This document shows, piece after piece, positions 46,529 through 54,993 of a DNA stretch of 64,000 nt. A program made the position numbers and the translations under genes. Under the pieces are notes generated by a model. The model made no database searches and had not been told where the DNA came from. It worked only from the letters and a program-made list of their open reading frames with translations. Origin of the DNA: Olleya sp. Hel_I_94 (GTDB lineage: Bacteria; Bacteroidota; Bacteroidia; Flavobacteriales; Flavobacteriaceae); the NCBI RefSeq assembly GCF_007827365.1, contig NZ_VISI01000002.1:2547001-2611000 (forward strand). The letters run 5' to 3'. Numbering within the stretch: the first letter of the stretch is position 1; each line of letters opens with the position of its first letter.

Positions 46529-49500
46529 CTATTCCAATATTGGTTGTAAGGCAATTAAAGCTTTTTTAACCGTTTTTATATTGTCAAAGGTAAGTAATAA
46601 ACGTAAGCCATTTCTGGTTTGTTTTTCTTTCATTTTACAAGCCTGAGGATGTGTTTGTACATACTGTAGTAATTTTGTAAAATTTGGGCTTTGGTAAAAA
46701 CTGCTTTGTTGATCATTAATAAAATAACAAATTAGCTTTCCTTGTTTCATTATTACTTTTTCAATACCTAATTTGGTAGCTACCCATTTGATGCGTACGC
46801 TATTTATTAAATCCACAACCTGTGTTGGTAACTCTCCAAAACGATCAATAAGTTGTGTCTCAAATTCGGTTAATTCAGCTTCGGTTTTAAAATTGTTTAA
46901 TTGGGTGTAAAGACTTAATCTTTCGGCAATATTGTTAACATAGTCGTCAGGGAATAAAAGTTCCATGTCTGTGTCAATAGTAATGTCTTTAACGTATTCT
47001 TTATTTTCTAAAGGTTCATCATATAACTCTTTAAACTCATTTTCTTTAAGTTCTTCAATTGCTTCATTAAGGATTTTTTGATAGGTATCAAAACCAATTT
47101 CATTTATAAATCCGCTTTGTTCACCTCCTAATAAATCTCCTGCTCCTCTTATTTCTAGGTCTTTCATAGCAATATTAAAACCACTACCTAACTCAGTAAA
47201 CTGCTCTAAAGCTTGTATACGTTTTCTGGCATCGTCTGTCATTGCAGAGTATTCTGGAGTTATAAAATAACAAAATGCTTTTTTATTACTACGTCCAACA
47301 CGACCACGCATTTGATGCAAATCACTTAATCCAAAATTATTAGCGTTGTTAATAAAAATGGTGTTGGCATTTGGTACATCCAAACCGCTTTCAATAATTG
47401 TTGTACTGACAAGCACGTCAAATTCGCCATCCATAAAACCAAGCATCAAGCTTTCTAGTTTTTTACCTTCAAGTTGTCCATGACCAATACCTATTTTAGC
47501 ATCAGGTACAAGTCTTTGGATCATACCAGCAACTTCTTTAATGTTTTCAATACGGTTGTGAATAAAAAAGATTTGTCCACCACGTTCTATCTCGTAGCTT
47601 ACAGCATCTCTAATAGACTCCTCTGTAAATCTAATCACGTTACTTTCTATTGGATAACGATTTGGTGGAGGTGTAGTAATGACTGATAAATCTCTTGCTG
47701 CCATTAAACTAAATTGCAACGTCCTAGGTATTGGAGTTGCTGTTAGCGTTAATACGTCTACATTATCCTTTAAAGTTTTTAATTTTTCTTTTACAGCAAC
47801 ACCAAATTTTTGTTCTTCGTCAACAATAAGCAATCCTAGATCTTTAAACTTAACATTTTTACTTGCTAGTTGATGCGTGCCTATAATGATATCGACGTGA
47901 CCTTTTTCTAATTTTTCTAAGGTTTCCTTTTTTTGTTTTGCAGTCCTAAAACGGTTAACGTAATCCACAGTTACCGGAAAGTCTTTTAAACGTTCTGTAA
48001 AGGTTTTATGGTGTTGAAAGGCTAATACTGTTGTTGGTACTAAAACTGCAACTTGTTTACCATTATCCACTGCTTTAAAAGCTGCACGAATGGCTACTTC
48101 GGTTTTACCAAAACCAACATCTCCACATATTAAACGGTCCATTGGACGCTCGCTTTCCATGTCTGCTTTTATATCTGCAGTTGCAGTGATTTGATCTGGT
48201 GTGTCTTCGTATAAAAAAGAAGCTTCTAGCTCGTGTTGTAAATAGCTATCAGGTTTGTATTGGTATCCTTTTTCTAGCTTACGTTTTGCGTATAATTTAA
48301 TTAAGTTAAAAGCGACATGCTTAACTCTAGATTTGGTTTTTTCTTTAAGAACTTTCCAAGCTTTACTTCCTAATTTGTATACTTTAGGAGGTTTACCATC
48401 TTTACCATTAAACTTAGTTATTTTGTGTAATGAGTGAATGCTTAGATATAGGACATCACGTTCTCCATAAACTAATTTTATGGCTTCTTGTTTTTTACCT
48501 TCGACATCTATTTTTTGAAGTCCTCCAAATTTTCCTATTCCATGATCAATGTGTGTTACATAATCACCAATGTCAAGGTTTGTAAGTTCTTTTAAGGTTA
48601 TGGCTTGCTTTTTAGCATATCCATTTTTAAGATGAAATTTATGATAACGTTCAAAAATCTGGTGATCTGTATAAACGACTATTTTAAGGTCGTGATCTAT
48701 AAACCCTTGATATAGTGATTGGGTAATGGTTTGGTAATGGACGTCTTGCTCAACATCGTCAAATATATCATGAAAACGTTTTGCTTGTTGCTCACTGACA
48801 CAAGCTATATAGTTTGTGTAATCGTTATTATGATTGCTATTTAGGTTATCTATTAATAAGTTAAACTGCTTATTAAATGTAGGTTGCGGTGTGGTATTAT
48901 GTTGTATGACTTGTGTCGCACTAAAAATTGAGTCTGTACCTAGCTCTACGATGCTAAAATCTAATAGTTGTTTTTTTAGCTCGGCAGCATTACAAAATAA
49001 CTCTAGTGGTTCTGCGTGTTTGATGTCTTTGTTTAATTTAACAAAAGCAGCAATTGCTTTGTCAAAAAAGTCGTCCACACGATCAAAGGTTAAGTCAAAA
49101 TTTTTGCCAAAAACGACTGTTTTTTGAGCAATGTATTTTAAAAAACTTTGTCTGGACTCATCCATTAATTTATTAGCAACATTTGGTATGATACTAATTT
49201 TTTTAATTTGCTCTGTAGATAATTGTGTTTCTACATCAAAAGTCCTGATACTATCTACTTCGTCTCCAAAAAACTCGATTCGGTAGGGTTCGTCATGACT
49301 AAATGAAAACACATCTACAATTCCTCCACGTACTGAAAACTCTCCAGGTTCTGTTACAAAATCAACACGTTTAAATTTATACTCAAATAGGACTTCGTTA
49401 ACAAAGTCTATTGATAGGCTATCATTAACGGTTATTTTAAGTGTATTACGTTCTAGCTCTTTTCTGGTGACTACTTTTTCAAACAGTGCGTCAGGATAGG

Positions 49501-49867
49501 TAACGATTATAGCGGGTTTTTTACGTGAGTTAATACGGTTTAAAACTTCGGCACGTAGAAGTACGTTTGCGTTATCAGTTTCTTCTATTTGATAGGGTCT
49601 ACGATAGCTTCCTGGATAAAATAGGACGTCTGTTTTGTTAATGAGTTGTTCTAAATCGTTTAGGTAAAAAGCAGCTTCTTCTTTGTCATTAAAAATAAGT
49701 AAAAAGGGCAGCTGTGTTTGTTTAAAAGATTGTGCTACTACGTAGGATAATGATGAGCCTACAAGTCCTTTTAAATGTGTTTTACTTTGGGTTTGGGCAA
49801 TAGCAGTTTGCAGTTTTTGCAATTGCAAAGACTGTAAATAGGTTTGCGAGATTAAGGTTTTACTCAC
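46529..49867 (-). CDS. mfd: Transcription-repair coupling factor
   Basis: ATP-dependent translocase that removes RNA polymerase stalled at lesions and recruits UvrA. The 1112 residues show: a UvrB-like N-terminal module (SLSYVVAQS), polymerase-interacting domain about 455-530 (GDYVTHIDHGIGKFGG), RecG-like helicase motifs (ICGDVGFGKTEVAIRA, VDEEQKFGV, TATPIPRT, QMRGRVGRSN), and the C-terminal TRCF domain (IDRFGELP). I choose GTG 49867 as start. A TTG at 49897 lies upstream of a perfect -7 box (49885-49892) and would put translation before transcription starts. It works with uvrC (3513-5306). Confidence 0.95.
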   Translation of the reverse strand: MSKTLISQTYLQSLQLQKLQTAIAQTQSKTHLKGLVGSSLSYVVAQSFKQTQLPFLLIFNDKEEAAFYLNDLEQLINKTDVLFYPGSYRRPYQIEETDNANVLLRAEVLNRINSRKKPAIIVTYPDALFEKVVTRKELERNTLKITVNDSLSIDFVNEVLFEYKFKRVDFVTEPGEFSVRGGIVDVFSFSHDEPYRIEFFGDEVDSIRTFDVETQLSTEQIKKISIIPNVANKLMDESRQSFLKYIAQKTVVFGKNFDLTFDRVDDFFDKAIAAFVKLNKDIKHAEPLELFCNAAELKKQLLDFSIVELGTDSIFSATQVIQHNTTPQPTFNKQFNLLIDNLNSNHNNDYTNYIACVSEQQAKRFHDIFDDVEQDVHYQTITQSLYQGFIDHDLKIVVYTDHQIFERYHKFHLKNGYAKKQAITLKELTNLDIGDYVTHIDHGIGKFGGLQKIDVEGKKQEAIKLVYGERDVLYLSIHSLHKITKFNGKDGKPPKVYKLGSKAWKVLKEKTKSRVKHVAFNLIKLYAKRKLEKGYQYKPDSYLQHELEASFLYEDTPDQITATADIKADMESERPMDRLICGDVGFGKTEVAIRAAFKAVDNGKQVAVLVPTTVLAFQHHKTFTERLKDFPVTVDYVNRFRTAKQKKETLEKLEKGHVDIIIGTHQLASKNVKFKDLGLLIVDEEQKFGVAVKEKLKTLKDNVDVLTLTATPIPRTLQFSLMAARDLSVITTPPPNRYPIESNVIRFTEESIRDAVSYEIERGGQIFFIHNRIENIKEVAGMIQRLVPDAKIGIGHGQLEGKKLESLMLGFMDGEFDVLVSTTIIESGLDVPNANTIFINNANNFGLSDLHQMRGRVGRSNKKAFCYFITPEYSAMTDDARKRIQALEQFTELGSGFNIAMKDLEIRGAGDLLGGEQSGFINEIGFDTYQKILNEAIEELKENEFKELYDEPLENKEYVKDITIDTDMELLFPDDYVNNIAERLSLYTQLNNFKTEAELTEFETQLIDRFGELPTQVVDLINSVRIKWVATKLGIEKVIMKQGKLICYFINDQQSSFYQSPNFTKLLQYVQTHPQACKMKEKQTRNGLRLLLTFDNIKTVKKALIALQPILE

Positions 49868-49884
49868 TATAACTTTAGTTTGTG

Positions 49885-49892
49885 CAAATATA
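49885..49892 (-). promoter_or_regulatory. -7 promoter box TAtaTTTG for mfd
   Basis: Perfect TAnnTTTG on the minus strand, about 18 bases upstream of the GTG start at 49867, followed by CAC. Transcription would begin close to the start codon. Confidence 0.5.
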
Positions 49893-49959
49893 AGCAATGC
49901 ATAAATTATTAGCTTTTAGATTTACAAAATTTAACTTTTTAGAAATATCCATGGGTAAG

Positions 49960-50057
49960 TGCGTTAAGGATGGAGTGGTTTGTCTGAGCTCCTCGCAGAG
50001 AGCGAGCCACGAGAGCCTGGTTTTTTACACCTATTAAAGGGTGTAAAATAAACGCCC
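49960..50057 (-). repeat. Structured intergenic repeat, copy 2 (GC-richer variant)
   Basis: Read on the minus strand it starts GGGCGTT (50057) and ends TAACGCA (49960), like the copies at 7540 and 62517. Hairpin 1 pairs TTTTACACC with GGTGTAAAA, followed by AAACCAGG, which copy 1 also has as CAACCAGG. The central hairpin is replaced by a GC-rich one containing CTCGTGGCTCGCTCTCTGCGAG. It lies in the spacer between divergent mfd and the TerB gene and overlaps no convincing gene. Confidence 0.7.
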
Positions 50058-50100
50058 AAAAAAATAGAAACTTTTAATTTTAAAAGGTGTACGGTTTGAC

Positions 50101-50108
50101 TATATTTG
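50101..50108 (+). promoter_or_regulatory. -7 promoter box TAtaTTTG for the TerB gene
   Basis: Exact consensus followed by TAG, 24 bases before the ATG at 50133. Confidence 0.5.
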
Positions 50109-50132
50109 TAGTCTAAAATTAAACAAAAAAGT

Positions 50133-50564
50133 ATGTCATTTTCAGATTTATTCGATAGTGGATTTAAAAAGCGTAATGAGGATCATTTTGCTGCAATTGT
50201 ACGTGTAGCAATGAGTGATGGTGTGATTAGTGAGTCAGAAAAAGCGTTTTTAGATCGTTTAGCACGTAATTTAGATATTAGTGAAGGCGAGTATAAGCAG
50301 ATATTAATTGATTATAAAGAGCATCCTATTAACCCTCCAACATCTTATGATCAACGTTTAGAGCGTCTGTATGATTTGTCAAGAATGGTTTGGGCTGATC
50401 ATATTGAAGGTCCTAAGCAAACAGCTGTATTGGAGCGTTTATGTGTTGGTTTAGGTTTTAAATCTAGCAATGCAAAATATATTACGCATAAGGCTTTAGA
50501 GCTAGTGCATGAAGGTGTTGATTTAGATACTTTTGCTGAAGAAATTAAAACGATGAACAGATAA
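50133..50564 (+). CDS. TerB-family protein
   Basis: 143-residue all-helical protein with the TerB/DjlA-like core FAAIVRVAMSDGVISESEKAFL and LERLCVGLGF, in which acidic residues are believed to bind metal. No other Ter-operon gene is present, so tellurite resistance is unlikely to be the role here. It converges with the four-gene GTPase/kinase module across a shared terminator. Confidence 0.85.
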   Translation: MSFSDLFDSGFKKRNEDHFAAIVRVAMSDGVISESEKAFLDRLARNLDISEGEYKQILIDYKEHPINPPTSYDQRLERLYDLSRMVWADHIEGPKQTAVLERLCVGLGFKSSNAKYITHKALELVHEGVDLDTFAEEIKTMNR

Positions 50565-50581
50565 TCCTGTTTGATAATTAT

Positions 50582-50617
50582 AAAAAAAAAGCGAACTTTA
50601 AAGTTCGCTTTTTTTTA
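50582..50617. terminator. Bidirectional terminator between TerB gene and the GTPase/kinase module
   Basis: Nine A, GCGAACTTTAAAGTTCGC, then eight T. Symmetrical, so it serves both convergent transcripts. Confidence 0.88.
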
Positions 50618-52135
50618 TTTTAAATATTCTTCTATTTTGGTAATTAAGGCGTTTTCGTCAAATGGTTTTTGGATAACATCGTTAATTCCTGCTTTTTTAT
50701 AGCGTTTTAAATCGTCTTTCATAACACGAGCGGTTAATGCTATTACTGGGATTTTTTTATGTTCGCGTTCTGGCATTTTTCTAATTAGTTTGGTAATCTC
50801 GTCACCATAACTATTAGGTAATTTTATATCCATAAGTATTAGGTCAAACTCAGAGTTTTCTATTCTTGGAATAACGTCTTCTCCTTTTGTTACTATGTCT
50901 AAAAAGTAATTACCTCTAGAGGCTAATATTTTTAGTATGGATAATTGAGTAATTTCTGAATCTTCAACTAATAAAATACTGTATTTTTTATTTGATCGTG
51001 GTGAAGTTACAGCGTCTTTCTTTTTAGTCTTTAGTTTATGGTTTTTATCTAAGCTAAAATTGATATTGGTAGAAAACGTGCTACCTTCCCCTTCTGTACT
51101 GTCTACACTAATTTTGCTATGTGTTAAGCTTACTAAGTGCTTGGCAATTGCTAATCCTAATCCTGCACCTTTGTAGGCTTGAGAGTTATTTAATTGTGTA
51201 AAACTTGTGAAGACATCTTCTATTTTGTCTTGAGGGATTCCTATTCCCGTATCTATTATTTGGAAGTGTATGCTTGCTTTTTGAGCTCTGATTTGGTTTA
51301 AAGACACATTAAAGGTAATAGTACCTTCTTCTGTAAATTTTATAGCGTTTTCTAGAAGGTTGCTTAACACCTGTCTTAATCTTAAAGGGTCACCACCAAC
51401 AACTTCTGGTAGGTTATCATTAAAATTAGTGATTAACTCTAATCCTTTTTGCTGCGCTTTAATTTCAAAAATACTTTTTATGTCTTCTAGTAATTGTCTA
51501 ATATCAAAAGGACTAATAACAAGGTCTAACTTACCTGCTTCAATTTTAGAGATGTCTAAAATATCTTCTATTAATTGTTTTAGGTAAGTAGATGACGAGT
51601 CTATTACTTTTAAGTAATTTAATTGCTCGTCACTTAAATGGGTCTTTTTTAAGATATCAGAAAACGTTAAGATTCCTGTTAAAGGGTCTCTTAACTCATG
51701 ACTAAAGTTTGCAATAAATGCGTTTTTAAAGGCTTCTTTTTCTTGTAGGTACTCGTTTTTTAACTCTAAAATTTGAGAGTTAATAACAGACTCATTTCTA
51801 ACCTGAGCTGTTGTTTGGTAATTGTCATAATGCGTAGTAAGATCTAAAACAACTACTAAAGGCGGTTGTTTACCGTCAAAAGTTTTTACAATAATGTCTG
51901 TTATTATTGTTTGGTTTTCAGGATTTGTTAAATGAATACAAGAAAATACGTGTCTTTGGTTTGGTTCTAGAAGTGTACTATGTATACTTTCAAAAAAAGG
52001 ATGAATTGTGGAAATGTTTTTTCCAACTACCTTAGTAAATATAACATCGTCAGACTCTAATATTTTACCATCTAAGTCTACAACTATGTATTGATTTGTG
52101 GATTGCGAATATTCTTTTTTGTATTGTTCTAGCAT
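50615..52135 (-). CDS. Hybrid histidine kinase with C-terminal receiver domain
   Basis: 506 residues, no membrane helix. A PAS-like sensor region is about 1-110 (TNQYIVVDLDGKILESDDVI) with a short coiled coil at 118-140. HisKA has phospho-His146 in NFSHELRDPLTG. HATPase is about 245-360 with N box LLENAIKFTEEG, G1 IDTGIGIP, G2 GAGLGLAIAKHLV. REC is about 386-506 with Asp436 in LILMDIKLP and Lys490. The last gene of a four-gene operon, 14 bases after a Ras-like GTPase gene. It has no fused output domain and no separate regulator gene adjacent, so phosphotransfer may go to a partner elsewhere. Confidence 0.92.
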   Translation of the reverse strand: MLEQYKKEYSQSTNQYIVVDLDGKILESDDVIFTKVVGKNISTIHPFFESIHSTLLEPNQRHVFSCIHLTNPENQTIITDIIVKTFDGKQPPLVVVLDLTTHYDNYQTTAQVRNESVINSQILELKNEYLQEKEAFKNAFIANFSHELRDPLTGILTFSDILKKTHLSDEQLNYLKVIDSSSTYLKQLIEDILDISKIEAGKLDLVISPFDIRQLLEDIKSIFEIKAQQKGLELITNFNDNLPEVVGGDPLRLRQVLSNLLENAIKFTEEGTITFNVSLNQIRAQKASIHFQIIDTGIGIPQDKIEDVFTSFTQLNNSQAYKGAGLGLAIAKHLVSLTHSKISVDSTEGEGSTFSTNINFSLDKNHKLKTKKKDAVTSPRSNKKYSILLVEDSEITQLSILKILASRGNYFLDIVTKGEDVIPRIENSEFDLILMDIKLPNSYGDEITKLIRKMPEREHKKIPVIALTARVMKDDLKRYKKAGINDVIQKPFDENALITKIEEYLK

Positions 52136-52149
52136 TATTTTTTCGCTTG

Positions 52150-52641
52150 TTAAATTACAGCTTCTGCTAAATTAATAAAAACATCGTCAACGTTAGTCCC
52201 AGATTTTGCACTTGTATAAAAATCGACAAAGCGTCCAAAAATGTCTTTATTCTGTTTAATAAACTCGTTAGTAACCAAATCTTTTTTGTTACCAATAACT
52301 TTAATTGGTGTTTTTGGGTAACGGTCTTTGATGTAATCTAAATCCGCTTCTATGTTTTGGTAGGTTGCAGGTCTAGTCATGTCAAAAACATATAAAAAAC
52401 CATTAGTACCTATAAGGTATGATGGTCTAGTATTTGTAATGTCATCGTTTCCTTCTAAGTCCCAAATAACAAGTGTTATATCTTTATCTGATTTTGGTAT
52501 TGATACTTCTTTTTTTAAAATGTGTACACCAATAGTTACTTTGTAGTCTTCTGTAAACGTGTCTTCTACAAATCGTCTTATTAAAGAGGATTTACCAACT
52601 CCAAAGTGGCCTATTAAAACTATTTTTTTAGATATTTTCAT
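52150..52641 (-). CDS. Rab/Ras-like small GTPase
   Basis: 163-residue single-domain GTPase with all five G motifs: G1 GHFGVGKS (11-18), G2 Thr36 in VTIGV, G3 WDLEGND (61-64), G4 NKKD (118-121), G5 TSAK (144-146). In place of the usual DTAGQE the sequence is DLEGND, so the catalytic-Gln position carries Asn. Hydrolysis may be slow and need an activating partner. There is no C-terminal lipidation cysteine. ATG 52641 overlaps the upstream roadblock-like gene by 14 bases; a TTG at 52647 is the alternative. Its partners in the operon suggest a GTPase switch signalling to the kinase (inference). Confidence 0.9.
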   Translation of the reverse strand: MKISKKIVLIGHFGVGKSSLIRRFVEDTFTEDYKVTIGVHILKKEVSIPKSDKDITLVIWDLEGNDDITNTRPSYLIGTNGFLYVFDMTRPATYQNIEADLDYIKDRYPKTPIKVIGNKKDLVTNEFIKQNKDIFGRFVDFYTSAKSGTNVDDVFINLAEAVI

Positions 52642-53446
52642 TGTCAAAGTAATCTTTTAGTTTAGTGTTAAAAATATCACTGTTTTCTAAATCTGTTTTG
52701 TTTATAATGTTTTGTGCAAAGTCTAGAAGTTTGTCTTCAAGTTTGCTTCTAAAGGTAGCTGTAAATGCACCTGAAATTACAACAGCAATATAATAATTAG
52801 AAAAGTTTTGAAGATGAATGTGGTAGTTTTCATATTCTATATATTCTAAATTTTGAATTTGAGTTGTAAACGCATCTTGCGCAAAACTTTTTATGGCTGT
52901 TAACATACCAGCAACTGTGTCTTGGTCTATTCCTTGGGTTTTTGAGTATTCTGATACAATTAGTCCTGAGCCACTTTCAATAACCATTATTTGCTCTATC
53001 TTAGATTTAAATTGATCGTGAATAATTATTTCTCCTTCTGATACTCCTGATTTTTTTGATCTAAATTTTCTTTTTATCGAAGCCCAAGAAAAGGTGTTGT
53101 TTAAGCTTTTATTTATGTTTTCAGATAGGATTTGTATTTCTTTCTGTACATATTTTTTAATCATTTTACCCATTATTGGGTATAAGGCTTCAACTACTGC
53201 ATCCTGAGAGTTTTTAATTTCTTCTTGTAACGTTTGCGTAATTGTTGGTCCTAATGTTTTTGGCATTTCCTTGATAAACGCTTCTAGTTTATCTTCTAGA
53301 ATAGGGTCTATATGTTTAGATAAATTATTTTGCTTGTTAATTAAATCTTCAAGTTTTTTAAGCTTTTCTTCAATTGACAAGGCGTACTCATGCTCATCTT
53401 TAAGCAAGATGTCCTTAAGGATTTTTAATTTATCTTCTTGGTTCAT
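52628..53446 (-). CDS. Roadblock/longin-like GTPase partner with helical N-terminus
   Basis: 272 residues. A helical, partly coiled N-terminal region (1-85) is followed by the conserved-looking stretch VEALYPIMGKMI (85-96) and FSWASIKRKF (119-128). A roadblock/longin-like alpha-beta domain is about 147-255 (IEQIMVIESGSGLIVSEYS, YHIHLQNFSNYYIAVVISG). As I recall it, a protein with this central pattern followed by an OmpA domain is found in cyanobacteria. Here no OmpA domain follows, so an OmpA name would mislead. Roadblock proteins are known partners of bacterial Ras-like GTPases (MglB with MglA), which is the expected role next to the overlapping GTPase gene. Family assignment is by eye. Confidence 0.68.
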   Translation of the reverse strand: MNQEDKLKILKDILLKDEHEYALSIEEKLKKLEDLINKQNNLSKHIDPILEDKLEAFIKEMPKTLGPTITQTLQEEIKNSQDAVVEALYPIMGKMIKKYVQKEIQILSENINKSLNNTFSWASIKRKFRSKKSGVSEGEIIIHDQFKSKIEQIMVIESGSGLIVSEYSKTQGIDQDTVAGMLTAIKSFAQDAFTTQIQNLEYIEYENYHIHLQNFSNYYIAVVISGAFTATFRSKLEDKLLDFAQNIINKTDLENSDIFNTKLKDYFDNENI

Positions 53447-53461
53447 GCGGAAGTCAATTTG

Positions 53462-53818
53462 TTATTGACTTATTTTTTCGCCTAATTTGGTAAATAGTTC
53501 ACCTAAAAGTTTACGATCCACTTTTTTCTCGTTTAAATCGTCAACTTTATCTTCTAAATTGTTTTCTAGCTCTGTGATTCTAATATTAATATCAGTGCTT
53601 AGGTTATCAATGTTTTGAAGCAACTCAGACTTGACTTCGTCCATTAAAGCTTCTAATTCTTTTTTCTTAGCAAGAATATCTTTTTTTAGTGTTTCAAACT
53701 CACTATCGTAAGCTTGCATGTTTTCACCAAAAATAAGTTGCTTAATCGCATCTATTTTTGAAGTTGCTTCAGAAGATGCTTGCATGTTGTCTTCGTTGAT
53801 TTTGTCTGTATTTGCCAT
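53462..53818 (-). CDS. Coiled-coil protein, first gene of the GTPase/kinase module
   Basis: 118 residues, almost wholly helical. A disordered acidic N-terminus precedes the short segment AIKQLIFGENMQAYDSEF (about 24-41), then a long heptad-rich coiled coil (about 42-100), then a closing motif VDRKLLGELFTKLGEKIS. There is no catalytic site. It is probably an adaptor that binds the roadblock-like protein encoded 15 bases downstream. A -7 box TAatTTTG lies just upstream. Function is inferred from context only. Confidence 0.65.
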   Translation of the reverse strand: MANTDKINEDNMQASSEATSKIDAIKQLIFGENMQAYDSEFETLKKDILAKKKELEALMDEVKSELLQNIDNLSTDINIRITELENNLEDKVDDLNEKKVDRKLLGELFTKLGEKISQ

Positions 53819-53835
53819 CAGGATAATTTATGTTT

Positions 53836-53843
53836 CAAAATTA
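53836..53843 (-). promoter_or_regulatory. -7 promoter box TAatTTTG for the GTPase/kinase operon
   Basis: Exact TAnnTTTG on the minus strand, 18 bases before the ATG at 53818. It lies in the 49-base spacer after fbp, so the module is likely transcribed on its own. Confidence 0.42.
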
Positions 53844-53867
53844 GCAAAAAAATAAACACAATGTTAA

Positions 53868-54875
53868 TTAATCAGCGTTTTGCATGAATTCTTCAGCTTT
53901 AAGTACCATGTTTTTGCTTCCGCAGAAAAAAGGAACGCGTTGGTGTAGTGCTGTTGGCTCAATATCCATAATTCTGTTATAACCATTACTTGCCTTTCCG
54001 TTAGCTTGTTCTGCTAAAAAAGCCATAGGATTACATTCATACAATAATCTTAATTTACCGTCTTCATTTTTTGAGCTTTTAGGATACATATAAATACCAC
54101 CTTTAATCATGTTTCTATGAAAGTCAGAAACCAATGACCCAATGTACCTGGATGTGTAAGGTCTATCTCCTTCTTCCATTTGACAGTATTTAATATAGTT
54201 TTTTACACCCTGTGGGAAGTGTGTATAATTACCTTCGTTTACAGAGTATATGTTTCCGTTTTCCGGAAACTGCATATCTGGATGTGATAAATAAAAAGTA
54301 CCGATTGCTGGATTTAATGTAAATCCATTAACACCATGACCAGTGGTGTATACTAGCATTGTAGATGTACCATAAACCACATAACCTGCAGCAACTTGTT
54401 GGTTTCCTGGTTGTAAAAAATCTTCGATAGTTACAGGTGTTCCAACTGGCGTAACACGTCTATAAATTGAAAAAATAGTTCCTACAGACACGTTAACATC
54501 AATATTAGAAGAGCCATCCAAAGGGTCAATTAATACAATGTATTTATTTTGATTGTTATCATCTTGACTATTTATTGTAATAAAATCATCTTCTTCTTCA
54601 CTTGCAATACCACAAACAATATTACGATTTGTAAGGGTTTGGATAAATTTATCATTTGCATAAACATCTAGCTTTTGCTGGTCCTCACCTTGTATGTTTG
54701 TATCTCCTGCAGCACCAATAATATCTACTAGTCCAGCTTTGTTAACTTCATGATTTACAACCTTGGCAGCAAGACGTATAGAGTTTATTAATCTAGAGAG
54801 TTCTCCAGATGTGTATTTAAACGAAGCTTGGTTTTCAATAATAAATTCTCCTAACGTTTGATTTTTTTTAGACAT
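53868..54875 (-). CDS. fbp: Class I fructose-1,6-bisphosphatase
   Basis: Gluconeogenic phosphatase of 335 residues. Metal and substrate sites are visible: IASEEED (near 95-101), the signature [13 protein letters not shown], and [12 protein letters not shown] with [13 protein letters not shown] choose ATG 54875 ([10 protein letters not shown]) rather than an upstream TTG at 54920, which would add a non-conserved extension through the likely promoter region. pgi elsewhere in the window acts in the same pathway. Confidence 0.95.
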   Translation of the reverse strand: MSKKNQTLGEFIIENQASFKYTSGELSRLINSIRLAAKVVNHEVNKAGLVDIIGAAGDTNIQGEDQQKLDVYANDKFIQTLTNRNIVCGIASEEEDDFITINSQDDNNQNKYIVLIDPLDGSSNIDVNVSVGTIFSIYRRVTPVGTPVTIEDFLQPGNQQVAAGYVVYGTSTMLVYTTGHGVNGFTLNPAIGTFYLSHPDMQFPENGNIYSVNEGNYTHFPQGVKNYIKYCQMEEGDRPYTSRYIGSLVSDFHRNMIKGGIYMYPKSSKNEDGKLRLLYECNPMAFLAEQANGKASNGYNRIMDIEPTALHQRVPFFCGSKNMVLKAEEFMQNAD

Positions 54876-54945
54876 GTGTTTAGATGTAGTTGTTTGCACA
54901 AATATCGTATATTTTAACAATTATAACGTTGTAGTTGTCCATAAT

Positions 54946-54977
54946 TTGGTATTATAAACATTCTTAAACTATATTTG
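54946..54977 (+). promoter_or_regulatory. Promoter TTG-N21-TAtaTTTG for the acetyltransferase/aspartokinase unit
   Basis: TTG at 54946-54948 and a perfect -7 box at 54970-54977 are 21 bases apart, within the reported Bacteroidota spacing. The start codon at 54994 is 16 bases downstream. This is the best two-part promoter match in the window. Confidence 0.55.
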
Positions 54978-54993
54978 ATTAAATTAAAATTTT

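Noticed and set aside
49897..50037. 46-codon plus-strand ORF starting at ATG 49897 running through the structured repeat
   Set aside because: It overlaps the mfd promoter and the repeat hairpins, has no promoter of its own and a residue content not like the neighbouring proteins.
50133..50564. Tellurite-resistance system
   Set aside because: Only a TerB-like gene is present; no TerA, TerC, TerD or TerE partner is nearby.
52628..53446. Naming the roadblock-like protein as an OmpA-family protein
   Set aside because: The protein ends after the roadblock-like domain, with no OmpA peptidoglycan-binding motif. The name would come from similarity to the shared N-terminal part only.
52150..53446. 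Direct MglA/MglB pair
   Set aside because: The GTPase is Rab-like with canonical NKxD and SAK motifs but a distinct G3, and the roadblock-like protein has a long helical extension that MglB lacks. The comparison is only general.
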